NCBI RefSeq assembly: GCF_000447295.1 | Contig: NZ_KE650771.1 | Location: 1,352,730-1,416,729, forward strand | Source of the DNA: Fischerella sp. PCC 9431 | GTDB lineage: Bacteria > Cyanobacteriota > Cyanobacteriia > Cyanobacteriales > Nostocaceae | Direction of reading: 5' to 3' | Length of the DNA: 64,000 bases | In this document: positions 8,546 through 16,784 of the stretch, piece after piece | Layout: each line of letters opens with the position of its first letter | How positions within the stretch are numbered: the first letter of the stretch is position 1 | Notes under the pieces: generated by a model | Told to the model about the DNA's origin: nothing | Seen by the model: only the letters and a program-made list of their open reading frames with translations | The model's database searches: none | Program-made: the position numbers and the translations under genes

Positions 8546-9115
8546 CTAACGAGTAATGCGATTAAGTAGCCAAATTGACCCTACAAGTCCAGCGAAGTGA
8601 GCAGAAACAGTATTAGTGTTTGCTTGCACCACAAGCATATCTAGACCACTAATAATGCGGTTGGGGTCAAACAATTGTGTAGTAATTGCTTGAGGAGATA
8701 TAGACCTTGCTACCAGAGTACCAACAATCGCCTGCGCTCCTAATAGAGTCAACAGCATTCCCACTAAATTCACTAATAGTCCTAAGCGTAAAACTTGGAC
8801 TGTTTCTAGTTTGCTAGGGTGATTAATAGGATTAGAAGATAACAGTTGTCTACCAATACGGGTGTAGCGGAAAGCTAAATATACACCTATACCCAAGGTA
8901 ACTAGTCCACAAACTGCCAGAAATACACCAAATCCATTACCTGGGTTATTACTCGGACTACCAGGTCTTTGGCTAAAAACACCATATAGCAGCACAATAA
9001 TTGTAGAAACAACGCCTAGTACTAGCTGAATCCAAAAGCTTATCCAACCAACGAGGCGAAAGATTTTGGCAATTTCCTGACGGCGAGAGGAAGATGATTG
9101 AGAGTCTACTGACAT
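8546..9115 (-). CDS. DUF3611 family membrane protein (Tic21/PIC1-like), paralogue B
   Basis: A 189-residue protein with four spans. The segment order matches the product of 2686-3309: IAKIFRLVGWISFWIQLVLG, YLAFRYTRIGRQLLSSNPINHPSKLETV and LVGMLLTLLGAQAIVGTLVARSIS, ending FAGLVGSIWLLNRITR. The conserved LxFDPNRIIxxLDxxV block near residue 148-165 is shared with paralogue A (YDPNRIIRSLDIFV). Family relatives include chloroplast TIC21/PIC1. It is a single gene. The function in cyanobacteria is not established, and the two copies are clearly diverged rather than a recent duplication. Confidence 0.85.
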   Translation of the reverse strand: MSVDSQSSSSRRQEIAKIFRLVGWISFWIQLVLGVVSTIIVLLYGVFSQRPGSPSNNPGNGFGVFLAVCGLVTLGIGVYLAFRYTRIGRQLLSSNPINHPSKLETVQVLRLGLLVNLVGMLLTLLGAQAIVGTLVARSISPQAITTQLFDPNRIISGLDMLVVQANTNTVSAHFAGLVGSIWLLNRITR

Positions 9116-9817
9116 AGTGATTACCTATGTGCTGGAGGGTTTGATTAATTGATAAATTAACTATGACACTTAATACCATTTTGATTCGTGAGGGTACACC
9201 CCCAAATAAATTAGAGGGATTCGCTCAATTTTCATAGTGACGGGGTTGTCCTGGTAATTGGCAATTGGCAGAACTGAAAGTCTAAAAATTCAGTAGACTA
9301 TGCAGCCTCGAATGTGTCAAGAGCTGCAAGGGGTGAAAATCATAGATGTTAACTTATGCTGGATATTTAAAGATTTATACTGGTGCGATCGCTGTAAAAA
9401 AAGTGTTTATTAAGTTTTACAGAAAAATTTGCAATTAACCTTTAAAATTGCTAAGGCAACGATTTATGCTTAAACAGTCCTCACACGCTCGGCATCACTT
9501 AACACAAAGATAATGGTCAAACCATTGTCTGTTTGCTCCTCAACACCTGTCTAGAGCTTGAGGCAGAAAGGAGTGCATTATTTTGCATTTCCAAAGCTGG
9601 CGCATAAATCAGGTGCTGTCATCAGAAATAATTTCTGGTGCTGAAAGTGCCATCACCACGCTTACAAACTTGGGTAAATGATTTTCTTGTGTGCGCCTTG
9701 TCAAATTTACCTAAGTAGCGTTATATACTTACCCAAATGGGGAGTAGCACTATATACTCACAAAAGAGATTGTAGGCCTAACCCGTGGGCATTGTTTTAG
9801 CAATTCTTCACTGAACT
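9116..9817. promoter_or_regulatory. 702-bp upstream region of the PadR gene
   Basis: Separates the divergent DUF3611-B and PadR genes. No ORF is supported. Nearest the PadR start are two near-identical 18-bp direct repeats, GTAGCGTTATATACTTAC (9715-9732) and GTAGCACTATATACTCAC (9744-9761), 29 bp apart start to start. They match at 15 of 18 positions and lie 57-103 bp before the PadR ATG. They are candidate operators, possibly for autoregulation; this is inference. The remaining 500 bp show no recognisable element. Confidence 0.5.
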
Positions 9818-10165
9818 ATGAAACTTGAGGATATATATCAATTCTTTGAGAATCCTCCGCCAACTTACCTTTGTCAAGAACTAGCAGTTTGTTATATCTT
9901 GTACGTTTTATTACAAGGGGAGTCTTACGGAACCGAGTTAATTCAACGCTTAGAAACTGAATATCCCAACTATCGCCTTTCGGATACAGTGCTTTACAGT
10001 GCGATTAAGTTTCTCGAAGACAACAAGGCAATTACAGGATATTGGAAAAAACTCGAAGGACGCGGACGTCCCCGGCGGATGTACCAAGTTTCTTCCGAGT
10101 GGATTCCACAAGCGCAAGATTTAGCTCGTCTTTGGCAACAGTATATAAATGGGAGGACAAGTTAA
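9818..10165 (+). CDS. PadR family winged-helix transcriptional regulator
   Basis: A 115-residue DNA-binding protein. The PadR winged-helix core runs through ELAVCYILYVLLQGESYGTELIQRLETEYPNY (about residues 21-52) and LSDTVLYSAIKFLEDNKAITGYW (about 54-76), then the wing EGRGRPRRMYQVS (about 80-92). It lacks the long C-terminal helices of larger PadR proteins. Its size class resembles the cyanobacterial clock-associated regulator Pex, but orthology cannot be asserted. The downstream gene (63 bp, same strand) is a membrane cofactor-assembly factor. Tandem 18-bp repeats upstream may be its operators. Confidence 0.9.
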   Translation: MKLEDIYQFFENPPPTYLCQELAVCYILYVLLQGESYGTELIQRLETEYPNYRLSDTVLYSAIKFLEDNKAITGYWKKLEGRGRPRRMYQVSSEWIPQAQDLARLWQQYINGRTS

Positions 10166-10228
10166 CAGATACATTGATAATGAATAATGAATAAGTCCCC
10201 TCCAATCAAGCAGTAAAAACTCACTATT

Positions 10229-10756
10229 ATGGATACCGCCACTCTGCCATCCACGTTGATGCTGACTTTGTTATTATCGGTCGGATTATTTTTCTTTATT
10301 CGTGCCTCTACTAAAGACCGTACAGAAGTAGCACAACTGGTATCTGAACAAGACGAAGCTACTTTAATGTCTCAATTAAGGGAGTATTTTCGAGCTAGGT
10401 CTTACCGGGTGGCAGCGGTAGACCCAGAACAAAATCAAGTGATTTTTGAAGGCAATGTTCGTCCTAGCTGGTTTTTAGCCATATTTTTGACTGTACTGGC
10501 TGCTGTTGGTATTCTTTGCCTATCATTGGTTTTGTCACAACTTTTTCCTAGCCTGAGTGTTTTTTTTCTAGGGATGGTTTTACTATCGCCCTTGAGTGGA
10601 ATTTTCTACTGGAAAAAAGCTGAAAAACTTGAGAAGGTGTCGCTGAAGGTAGAAGCAACTCAGAGCGAATCACCATCCTCAAGTACTATTACTGTTACTG
10701 CCCATCGAGATGAACTGATTGAGTTAAAAAGAGTGCTAAAGCTAAAATCCAGCTAA
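10229..10756 (+). CDS. Cofactor assembly of complex C subunit B (CCB-like)
   Basis: A 175-residue membrane protein with an N-terminal span (about residues 8-24) and a hairpin of two spans (about 82-104 and 108-126). A soluble C-terminal part ends SSTITVTAHRDELIELKRVLKL. The soluble segment FRARSYRVAAVDPEQNQVIFEGNVRPSWFLAIFLT matches the CCB2/CCB4-type proteins. These attach haem c-prime (ci) covalently to cytochrome b6 during b6f complex assembly in the thylakoid. It follows the PadR gene by 63 bp and may be co-transcribed. Family call is from memory of these sequences. Confidence 0.75.
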   Translation: MDTATLPSTLMLTLLLSVGLFFFIRASTKDRTEVAQLVSEQDEATLMSQLREYFRARSYRVAAVDPEQNQVIFEGNVRPSWFLAIFLTVLAAVGILCLSLVLSQLFPSLSVFFLGMVLLSPLSGIFYWKKAEKLEKVSLKVEATQSESPSSSTITVTAHRDELIELKRVLKLKSS

Positions 10757-10958
10757 GAATTGCTGTTTGCGGTTACAGCAATCAAAGTAAAAGACATTTA
10801 TCCCACGGTTTCTGCCCAATTAAGTAATCCTTTTGGCATACTCCTTGCAATATAGAATTGCGGAGATTCTGGAGGCAAACAGCAATTGCGGACATACCCA
10901 ATCTGAACCCCACATCCGGTAAATGCTGCATCCCAAACATTTCAACAAATACTATTAT

Positions 10959-10982
10959 CCACGAGGACTTAAATCCTCGTGG
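10959..10982. repeat. Palindrome CCACGAGGACTT / AAATCCTCGTGG
   Basis: Near-perfect 24-bp inverted repeat, one mismatch per arm pair, about 200 bp after the CCB-like stop. A hairpin of this type without a T-run fits the dispersed palindromes seen at 34583, 39167 and 46081 better than a terminator. Confidence 0.8.
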
Positions 10983-11040
10983 AGAGTAAGCTATATTTTT
11001 TTTGGCAAAGCGGCTTGATAAGCAGACTTTTGTCTAAGAG

Positions 11041-11180
11041 GGTGTTTGAAAAGTTTTGGGCGAATATAATTCGCTACTACACAAACCAAGTCCCTTCGGG
11101 TAGTTCCCTCGGTTGTAGCACCTGGCGCGCGATGGGTGAACATCGCCGGGACGGTATTAATTTAGAATTTTCAAACAACC
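11041..11180. mobile_element. MITE-like element with terminal inverted repeats and 8-bp direct repeats
   Basis: A 140-bp non-coding element. The left end reads GGTGTTTGAAAA and the right end TTTTCAAACAACC, an inverted repeat with one indel. It is flanked on both sides by TCTAAGAG (11033-11040 and 11181-11188), a candidate target-site duplication. The interior carries CCCTTCGGGTAGTTCCCTCG and GGCGCGCGATGGGTGAACAT, which look structured. The exact boundary is ambiguous by about four bases because the flank partly extends the inverted repeat. Confidence 0.75.
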
Positions 11181-11346
11181 TCTAAGAGTAGTGCTGGAAA
11201 AAGGTTAAAGGTTAAGGGTGAAAGAAACAGAGAAACACATGAATTTCTCTTACTCTTTCCCCCTTAACCAAACTGTATTGATTCCTCTTCCAGTAGAGAA
11301 CTAGCTCTTAAGCATGACCACTAAGTTATGATGTGAATTCTTGCTT

Positions 11347-11376
11347 GCGGAAGAGCTACTGTATTTCCGCTTTTTT
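11347..11376 (+). terminator. Intrinsic terminator, possibly of a small RNA
   Basis: Stem GCGGAA / TTCCGC with a 12-nt loop followed by six T. It is about 590 bp downstream of the nearest plus-strand gene stop (10756), behind the MITE-like element, so it may end an independent short transcript starting around 11290-11330. The promoter is not clear. Confidence 0.55.
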
Positions 11377-11576
11377 ACACCATTTTTGTGATCAAAACCT
11401 GATCCTAACAAATACAAAGATTTGACAGGATTTGATTAATCTTATCCAGACCGCTAAATTTGACTGGCAAATTAGCCGAAAATTAAAAAAAAATTAAATT
11501 TTTAGATATCTTGAGCATTTTGCCAGTTAATAATTGTGAAAAGCCACAATCACAATCTACAAATCGCCTTGAATTT

Positions 11577-11894
11577 CTAGCGACTAACCAATGCTACCGA
11601 CTCTTGAACTGAAGAAGGTTCTAAGGTTCTCAGACTTGGGAATAGGAAATGATTCTCTTCTACATACTGAGCGCCAAATAAACCCTTTTCAGCCCAAAAA
11701 TATCGATCTGTTGTGTGTTCGTTGCGCTTTACGAGCAACAAAGCGGGTGGCAAGATTCCTTCAGCTTGAATAAATTTTCTGGCTGCTGTCACAGGTTTCT
11801 CTTCGCCACTTTCAATGCTATATTGAGGCACATGCTCTAATATACGCCGTCCTTCCTGCCTACGACGGCTTTTCCGCTTTCGTCTCCTTGCCAA
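11577..11894 (-). CDS. Conserved cyanobacterial protein, DUF3155-like
   Basis: A 105-residue soluble protein. It opens with a strongly basic stretch (MARRRKRKSRRRQEGRRILE) followed by VPQYSIESGEEKPVTAARKFI and ALLLVKRNEHTTDRYFWAEKGLFGAQYVEENHFLFPSL. The ordered hydrophobic pattern and the strong AGGAGGAAAAAAGG ribosome-binding region just upstream of the ATG support a real gene. I assign it to DUF3155, a small family restricted to cyanobacteria, with moderate certainty. The basic N-terminus suggests nucleic-acid or ribosome contact, which is only inference. Confidence 0.75.
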   Translation of the reverse strand: MARRRKRKSRRRQEGRRILEHVPQYSIESGEEKPVTAARKFIQAEGILPPALLLVKRNEHTTDRYFWAEKGLFGAQYVEENHFLFPSLRTLEPSSVQESVALVSR

Positions 11895-12344
11895 CCTTTT
11901 TTCCTCCTCTTCAAAGCTACAGATTGTAGTTATAGCTACAAAATCCGTCGTAATTATAAAAGTTCTAGTTCAAAAGATCAACTGTTTTTAAAGTTTTGAT
12001 ACAAAAAACATAATATATTTTAAAGTAGATAAATTATTCAGTAAGTATTTGTAAACTGTATTGTTGATTGTGCTGATTCACCTTCTGACTTGAAAGTGGG
12101 TGTAAGGGTGTAGGGATGTTGTAGAGACGCGATTTATCGCGTCTTTAATAAAGGTGTAAGGGTGTAAGGGTGTAAGGGTGTGGGAGGAGTCCTACTTTTC
12201 ATGCTTGCTGATGAAATTTTTTCATTGGGTCTGCCTTGAGACCAATGGCATTAGTTGCAAAATATAGTTAAGCTTTGTTACATATAGAACTCACACTTTG
12301 TCCTCGTATTTATTTTTGTCCTAATTGTGAGCAAGAGCTAAAAA
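11895..12344. other. Divergent intergenic region with repeats
   Basis: 450 bp between the DUF3155-like gene and the sensor kinase; should contain both promoters. Holds the GAGACGCGAT palindrome copy at 12123-12146 and octamer repeats of TAAGGGTG at about 12152-12181. No gene is supported; the short ORF at 12275-12475 overlaps the kinase in another frame. Confidence 0.55.
12123..12146. repeat. Dispersed palindrome, GAGACGCGAT family, copy 3
   Basis: Arms AGAGACGCGA and TCGCGTCTTT around a 4-nt loop TTTA, one mismatch from perfect, again preceded by TTGT. Confidence 0.85.
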
Positions 12345-13664
12345 ATGTTAATGTCTGCCAGTTCGGAGTTTATTGCTCTGTGTCGAGAACAAATGACGTT
12401 ACTAGTCCAAGGACTGGGAGCATCTTTGAGTGTTGTGTATTTAACACAAGAATTGGTAGAAGCTCCAACAAATGAAGCGAAATTGATTCCACTGGTGGTT
12501 TATCCAGAGACGGCGGTTGGAGTGCAGCGTGCAAATGCTTTAGCATTGCCAAAACTGAATCACAAGTTATTGACAGCAGCAAAAGATTTTCCTACCCCAT
12601 TAAATGCTGAGACCGAAGATAGAACTTCACAAAATGTACAAGAGGAGTATCTATTAAGCGGCGACAAAATCGTTTTACCTCTGGTTTATGAAGATGTAGT
12701 CATGGGGTTGCTAGTGACAGCCAGAGAAGACAGGACATGGAATGAACAGGAACGCGATCGCATAGGAAGTATAGCTAGAACATTGGCGATCGCCTGTATT
12801 TTAGACCAGCGACGCACATGGTTAGAGATGCAGTTGCATCAACAACAAATTTTGCAAGAAAAACAGCAGGATTTACTAGATAATCTCTTGCATCAATTTC
12901 GTAATCCTCTGACAGCATTGCGAACCTTTGGTAAGTTGCTTCTCAAACGACTGCGACCAGGAGATGCTAACCGAGAAGTTGCAGAAAGTATAGTGCGGGA
13001 AAGCGATCGCCTACAAGAATTATTGAAGAAATTTGATGAAGTGATTGACTTGGGGGTAGAAAACTTAGCACCCTTAAAACTACCAGAACAACAAGAAATA
13101 TTTGTAGAAGCAACTGTAGAAAAAGAACACAAACCAGCATTATTACTACCAGGAACAGGAGAGAAAGAAGCAGATTGCTATATATCTGAGATATTGGAAC
13201 CATTGTTAGTTTCAGCGCAAGCAATAGCCCAAGAACGGAACCTACAACTTACAGCAAATATTCCATCTCATTTACCGTTAGTACGAGCTAACTGTAAAGC
13301 ACTAACAGAAGTGTTTAGTAACATCATCGATAATGCTTTAAAATACACTCCTGCGGGTGGCAAAATATTAATAGAATCAGGACAACAAAAAGATAATTTG
13401 CAAGGAGTTGCAATTACAGACACAGGCCCCGGTATTCCAGTCCAAGATTTGGAACATCTGGGTGAACGCCATTACCGGGGTGTACAAGCCCAAACTAAAA
13501 TTCCTGGAACAGGGTTAGGAATAGCTATTGCTAAACAACTTATAGAACAAATGCAGGGAGAAATTGAAGTCAAAAGTCCTGCTTTAAACTCAGCTATTAC
13601 ATCACCTCAAACACCAGGAACTACTTTTATTGTGTGGTTGCCAGTTGCTAATAAACAATGGTAA
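12345..13664 (+). CDS. GAF-domain sensor histidine kinase
   Basis: A 439-residue soluble two-component kinase without membrane spans. An N-terminal GAF-like sensory domain covers about residues 5-155. The dimerisation/phosphoacceptor helix has the H-box LLHQFRNPLTALRTFGKLLL, with His at about 183. The catalytic domain has the N-box EVFSNIIDNALKYTPAGGKI (about 324-343), G1 ITDTGPGIP and G2 GTGLGIAIAKQL. The layout is like the Hik2/CSK-type redox kinases of cyanobacteria and plastids, which is a possibility, not an identification. No response regulator is adjacent. Start ATG 12345 or ATG 12351. Confidence 0.9.
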   Translation: MLMSASSEFIALCREQMTLLVQGLGASLSVVYLTQELVEAPTNEAKLIPLVVYPETAVGVQRANALALPKLNHKLLTAAKDFPTPLNAETEDRTSQNVQEEYLLSGDKIVLPLVYEDVVMGLLVTAREDRTWNEQERDRIGSIARTLAIACILDQRRTWLEMQLHQQQILQEKQQDLLDNLLHQFRNPLTALRTFGKLLLKRLRPGDANREVAESIVRESDRLQELLKKFDEVIDLGVENLAPLKLPEQQEIFVEATVEKEHKPALLLPGTGEKEADCYISEILEPLLVSAQAIAQERNLQLTANIPSHLPLVRANCKALTEVFSNIIDNALKYTPAGGKILIESGQQKDNLQGVAITDTGPGIPVQDLEHLGERHYRGVQAQTKIPGTGLGIAIAKQLIEQMQGEIEVKSPALNSAITSPQTPGTTFIVWLPVANKQW

Positions 13665-13698
13665 AAATTAACAACCAACAACCAACAACCAATTACTA

Positions 13699-13823
13699 AT
13701 ACCGATTCAAAAAATGTTTGCGACACATTCAGAATATGAGACGCGATCATCTGGATATGAGACGCGATTTATCGCGTCTCTACAACAAAATTTATCTGTC
13801 GCATTCTTTTTTCAAATTGGTAT
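13699..13823. mobile_element. MITE-like element with 27-bp imperfect inverted repeats
   Basis: A 125-bp non-coding block. The left end starts ATACCGATTCAAAAAATG (13699-13725); the right end (13797-13823) is its reverse complement at 21 of 27 positions, ending AAATTGGTAT. Inside are one half copy (13738) and one full copy (13759-13780) of the GAGACGCGAT palindrome. It ends two bases before the stop codon of the SLH gene. Confidence 0.7.
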
Positions 13824-13825
13824 AA

Positions 13826-15073
13826 CTATCTCAGTGATACTTGGAAATTTTGACCAATAGTCATTTGCAGATCAGTGTCTGGGTCAATGGCGATCAGGTC
13901 AACACTATTTCTACCAAAGAATAGACCAATTAAAGCACCGATACCAGCACCGCCCAAGACCTCTTCTGTCGCAATGGCGCGATCGCCTGTAACCGCAGAG
14001 ACTGCTGCTGCTGCACCTGCACCTAAAACTGTATTCTTCAATATTGCGCCAGTACTAATACCTTTTTTGATGGTTTCGGTTTTAGTAATCACTTCAGAAG
14101 TAGCGTTGATTTGATAATCTTGACCATTGGTTAAAACTAATTTCTCCGCTACAAATTGAGAACCGCCTTTAGCTGGTTTTAGTTGACCAACAACTTGGCT
14201 GTTAGCAGGAATGACTACTGTTCCTGTATCTGTGACGACATTTTGCGAAACAGTAAGTGTTAAAGGTGCTGTTTCATCTTTGGTGACGAGAATTTTTTCT
14301 GCTTTATCGTACTTCACAGGAATAACAGTTCCTTGGGGAATAGTTATAGCTAGAGGTGGATTTTGTGGAGTCTGTTGGTTAATAGCTACAATGTAGGGCG
14401 AATTAATAGCTGCAACTTGACCAGTACTAACTAAAGCTTGATAGATAAAAGCTGCGACTTGGGCGCGTGTGGCGGTATTTTGTGGTTGTAAAAATCTCAG
14501 ACTTGGATAGTTGACGACTATTTGCTTTTGAGTAGCAGCTGCTATGGGCGTACGGGCGTAGCTAGAGATATTATTAGCATCACTGTAAAATTCTAGGCTG
14601 CTGTTGACATCACCGTTGGCAATATAGTCAAGACCATTGGCGAGAGAAACTAAAACTTGCTCACGGGGAATATTTTGACCAGGCTCGAACCGATTTCCAG
14701 GATATCCTGACAAAAAGCCAGTAGTATATGCTTGCTGAATCGCACTGTATGCCCAGTAGTTGCCAGCAACATCAACAAAATTGACTGCTTGTCTTTCAGT
14801 TGGTTTTTGGAAAGCTTTATTGAGCATAGCAGCAAATTGAGCGCGTGTAACTGGTTCTTCTGGACGGAAACTACCATCAGGAAATCCAGCGATTACACCT
14901 CTTTGTGCTAATTCTTGAATAAATTGTCCCGCCCAATAGTTGGAAGAAACATCAGAAAAACTAGTTTGGGCGAAAGAAGGTGCAGTTGTCACTAAAGGTG
15001 CGATCGCACCTGTTGTAATACCTAATGCTATGAAAGCAGCACATCCTGATTGCCAACGCAATTGATTAAACAT
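13826..15073 (-). CDS. SLH-domain envelope protein with TrbI-like/glycine-zipper C-terminal domain
   Basis: A 415-residue exported protein. A signal peptide covers about residues 1-35 (…TTAPSFAQ). Three S-layer homology repeats follow at about 38-95, 97-155 and 160-215; the first reads FSDVSSNYWAGQFIQELAQRGVIAGFPDG. SLH domains anchor proteins to peptidoglycan-linked polymers. The C-terminal half (about 240-415) has a beta-rich part starting IPQGTVIPVKYDKAEKILV and a glycine-rich hydrophobic segment (GAGIGALIGLFFG). This half is paralogous to the whole product of 15622-16308, the neighbouring gene on the same strand. No enzymatic role is visible. Confidence 0.85.
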   Translation of the reverse strand: MFNQLRWQSGCAAFIALGITTGAIAPLVTTAPSFAQTSFSDVSSNYWAGQFIQELAQRGVIAGFPDGSFRPEEPVTRAQFAAMLNKAFQKPTERQAVNFVDVAGNYWAYSAIQQAYTTGFLSGYPGNRFEPGQNIPREQVLVSLANGLDYIANGDVNSSLEFYSDANNISSYARTPIAAATQKQIVVNYPSLRFLQPQNTATRAQVAAFIYQALVSTGQVAAINSPYIVAINQQTPQNPPLAITIPQGTVIPVKYDKAEKILVTKDETAPLTLTVSQNVVTDTGTVVIPANSQVVGQLKPAKGGSQFVAEKLVLTNGQDYQINATSEVITKTETIKKGISTGAILKNTVLGAGAAAAVSAVTGDRAIATEEVLGGAGIGALIGLFFGRNSVDLIAIDPDTDLQMTIGQNFQVSLR

Positions 15074-15621
15074 TTATTTTCCTCTCCTAAAATGTTGTTT
15101 TTTCTATTATTTAATAGGATGATTTTATTGTTATAATGTTCCTACTTTAATTCATAAATTAGTAAAGCCAATTATTATATTAATAGGCAATATGATATAA
15201 AATGACTGCAAAATTATCAGCCAATTCATAAATTTTATGCTTTAGTTTATATAGACGTTATCTAACAATAAATGTTGCAATTTAAACCAAAAAAATACTG
15301 TTGTTTGATAAAAAAGAGTATTTAAACTATCCTCATATTTATCAGTAGTTTTCAGACCTATATTCAGATTTAAAAGCGTCTATCTGTAGTCAAGTTTATG
15401 CTTTACCCGTGCTAATTATGACATTGCAGATATATGAGATTTATAGTAACAATGTATACTTTTTAATATATATCCCAATTCTTGTAAAAGTATCTTTTGC
15501 AAGAAGTTTATTATTTATCTATAACAAAAACAGAGGGTTTCCTACACAGGAAACCCCCAAATTCAGGTCATCAGTTTTTACAATGATGAAAGTCACAACA
15601 CAAATTTAAATTTTGTTCATT
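15074..15621. other. 548-bp AT-rich spacer between two paralogous envelope genes
   Basis: Holds the promoter of the SLH gene and, at 15535-15556, a hairpin that suits termination of the upstream minus-strand gene. No gene is supported; the ORF at 15409-15609 overlaps the hairpin and has no family features. Confidence 0.5.
15535..15556 (-). terminator. Intrinsic terminator after the glycine-zipper gene
   Basis: Stem GGGTTTCCT / AGGAAACCC with a 4-nt loop. Read on the minus strand it is followed by TCTGTTTTTGTT. It lies 66 bp past the stop of the minus-strand gene at 15622-16308. Confidence 0.7.
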
Positions 15622-16308
15622 TTAGAAGCGGGATACGACCAAATTGGAGTTGAGAGTTACGTCTAAATCTTGTTGTGGATTAATGACAACAACTTCTACT
15701 TCTCTTTTCCGTAGTAGAACACTTGCTAAAGCACCAGCAGCACCACCAGCTACAGGTTCTAGAACTTCAATTTTTTTGTTACCTGTAAGCAGAGAAATCA
15801 CTGTAGCAGCACCCGCACCGATAGCTGCATCTGTTAGTACCGTACCAGTCTTAGCTCCTTTCTTGATAGTTTCTTTTCTGGTAACTACACGAGAAGTTGC
15901 ATCAATAGACTGTCTTCTACCATCACTAAAAACTAATTCTTCGGCGACAAACTGAGAACCTTTGACTCCATTGATAGTTCTAGGTTGTAATTGTCCTTCA
16001 ATTTTCGTTCCCGCAGGTATGAGAACATTTCGATTTCCATCTACAACGTTCTGTGCAACTTCCAAGGTTACAGATGTTGTTTCATCAGGAGTGACAATGA
16101 TTTTATCCTTCTCAAAAGTAACAGGAATTGTCACTCCCGAAGGAATTGAAACTGTCCTTGATTGACTAATTGGTTGAGTTGGTCTAGTGAAAATGGCTGG
16201 TTGTTGTGCAGTTGCAACACGAGTAAACAAAGGTACTGTGATGCTTGTTGACATCACCATTGCCATAAATGCTGTTGTTCCAGATTTCCAATTAACTAAC
16301 CTATTCAT
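15622..16308 (-). CDS. Exported TrbI-like/glycine-zipper protein, paralogue of SLH protein C-terminus
   Basis: A 228-residue protein with a signal peptide (about residues 1-34, ending RVATAQ). It continues with IPSGVTIPVTFEKDKIIVTP, then SQFVAEELVFSDGRRQSIDATS, then KETIKKGAKTGTVLTDAAIGAGAATVI. These align in order with residues 240-415 of the SLH protein encoded by the next gene downstream, but there are no SLH repeats here. The glycine/alanine-rich segment could insert in the outer membrane. Function unknown; probably an envelope protein derived from, or donor to, its SLH neighbour by domain duplication. Confidence 0.75.
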   Translation of the reverse strand: MNRLVNWKSGTTAFMAMVMSTSITVPLFTRVATAQQPAIFTRPTQPISQSRTVSIPSGVTIPVTFEKDKIIVTPDETTSVTLEVAQNVVDGNRNVLIPAGTKIEGQLQPRTINGVKGSQFVAEELVFSDGRRQSIDATSRVVTRKETIKKGAKTGTVLTDAAIGAGAATVISLLTGNKKIEVLEPVAGGAAGALASVLLRKREVEVVVINPQQDLDVTLNSNLVVSRF

Positions 16309-16784
16309 ATCTATTCCTTCTTTGCCTTATTGATAGTGTAATGACGTGATATTACTGAATATTGTTTCTGAGTTGTGTTCAACTTGTCTATCTGTCTACA
16401 GCAATGGTTGAAATTATGCACTGGAAGTTCTGTTATTTAATTCTATTCTGTATCATTTTATAAAGTTCAAGTAATTTAAGTAGTATTGATGATTAATATC
16501 TTATGAGCTATATGATGTAAAACTATATTATTTTGTTCCTTAAAAATCCTGAATTTAGTAAATTCAGCTTATACTTGCCCATTGTTTGACTATGGATAAT
16601 ATATGTCAGTGCTTGACGAGATATAGATTTTGTATGAATTGTATTCTATCAATTGGTATTTTCGCTAACAGTATGAGATTAAGGTTTTAAACAAGTATAA
16701 ATAACAAAAAGATAGAAGGCTGAATTATATTATTTTGCATCCATATAAACTAATTAATTCCAGTTATATAGCAACAAAATACTT
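16309..16784. other. AT-rich divergent intergenic region
   Basis: 476 bp upstream of both the minus-strand glycine-zipper gene and the plus-strand membrane protein. Very AT-rich. I see no repeat, RNA or ORF that can be supported. Confidence 0.5.

Larger units (their letters stand above)
10757..11576. other. 820-bp gene-free region with palindromes and a MITE-like element
   Basis: Between the CCB-like gene (+) and the DUF3155-like gene (-), which converge. It holds a 24-bp near-perfect palindrome at 10959-10982 (arms CCACGAGGACTT), the MITE-like element at 11041-11180 and an intrinsic-terminator hairpin at 11347-11376. The only longer ORF (10979-11185) lies mostly inside the MITE and is not a gene. 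Confidence 0.6.

Noticed and set aside
10979-11185. 68-codon ORF
   Set aside because: Lies across the MITE-like element.
12275-12475. 66-codon ORF with two Cys pairs at the start of the kinase gene
   Set aside because: Overlaps the sensor kinase in another frame; the CPNCEQ piece is too short to call a zinc ribbon.
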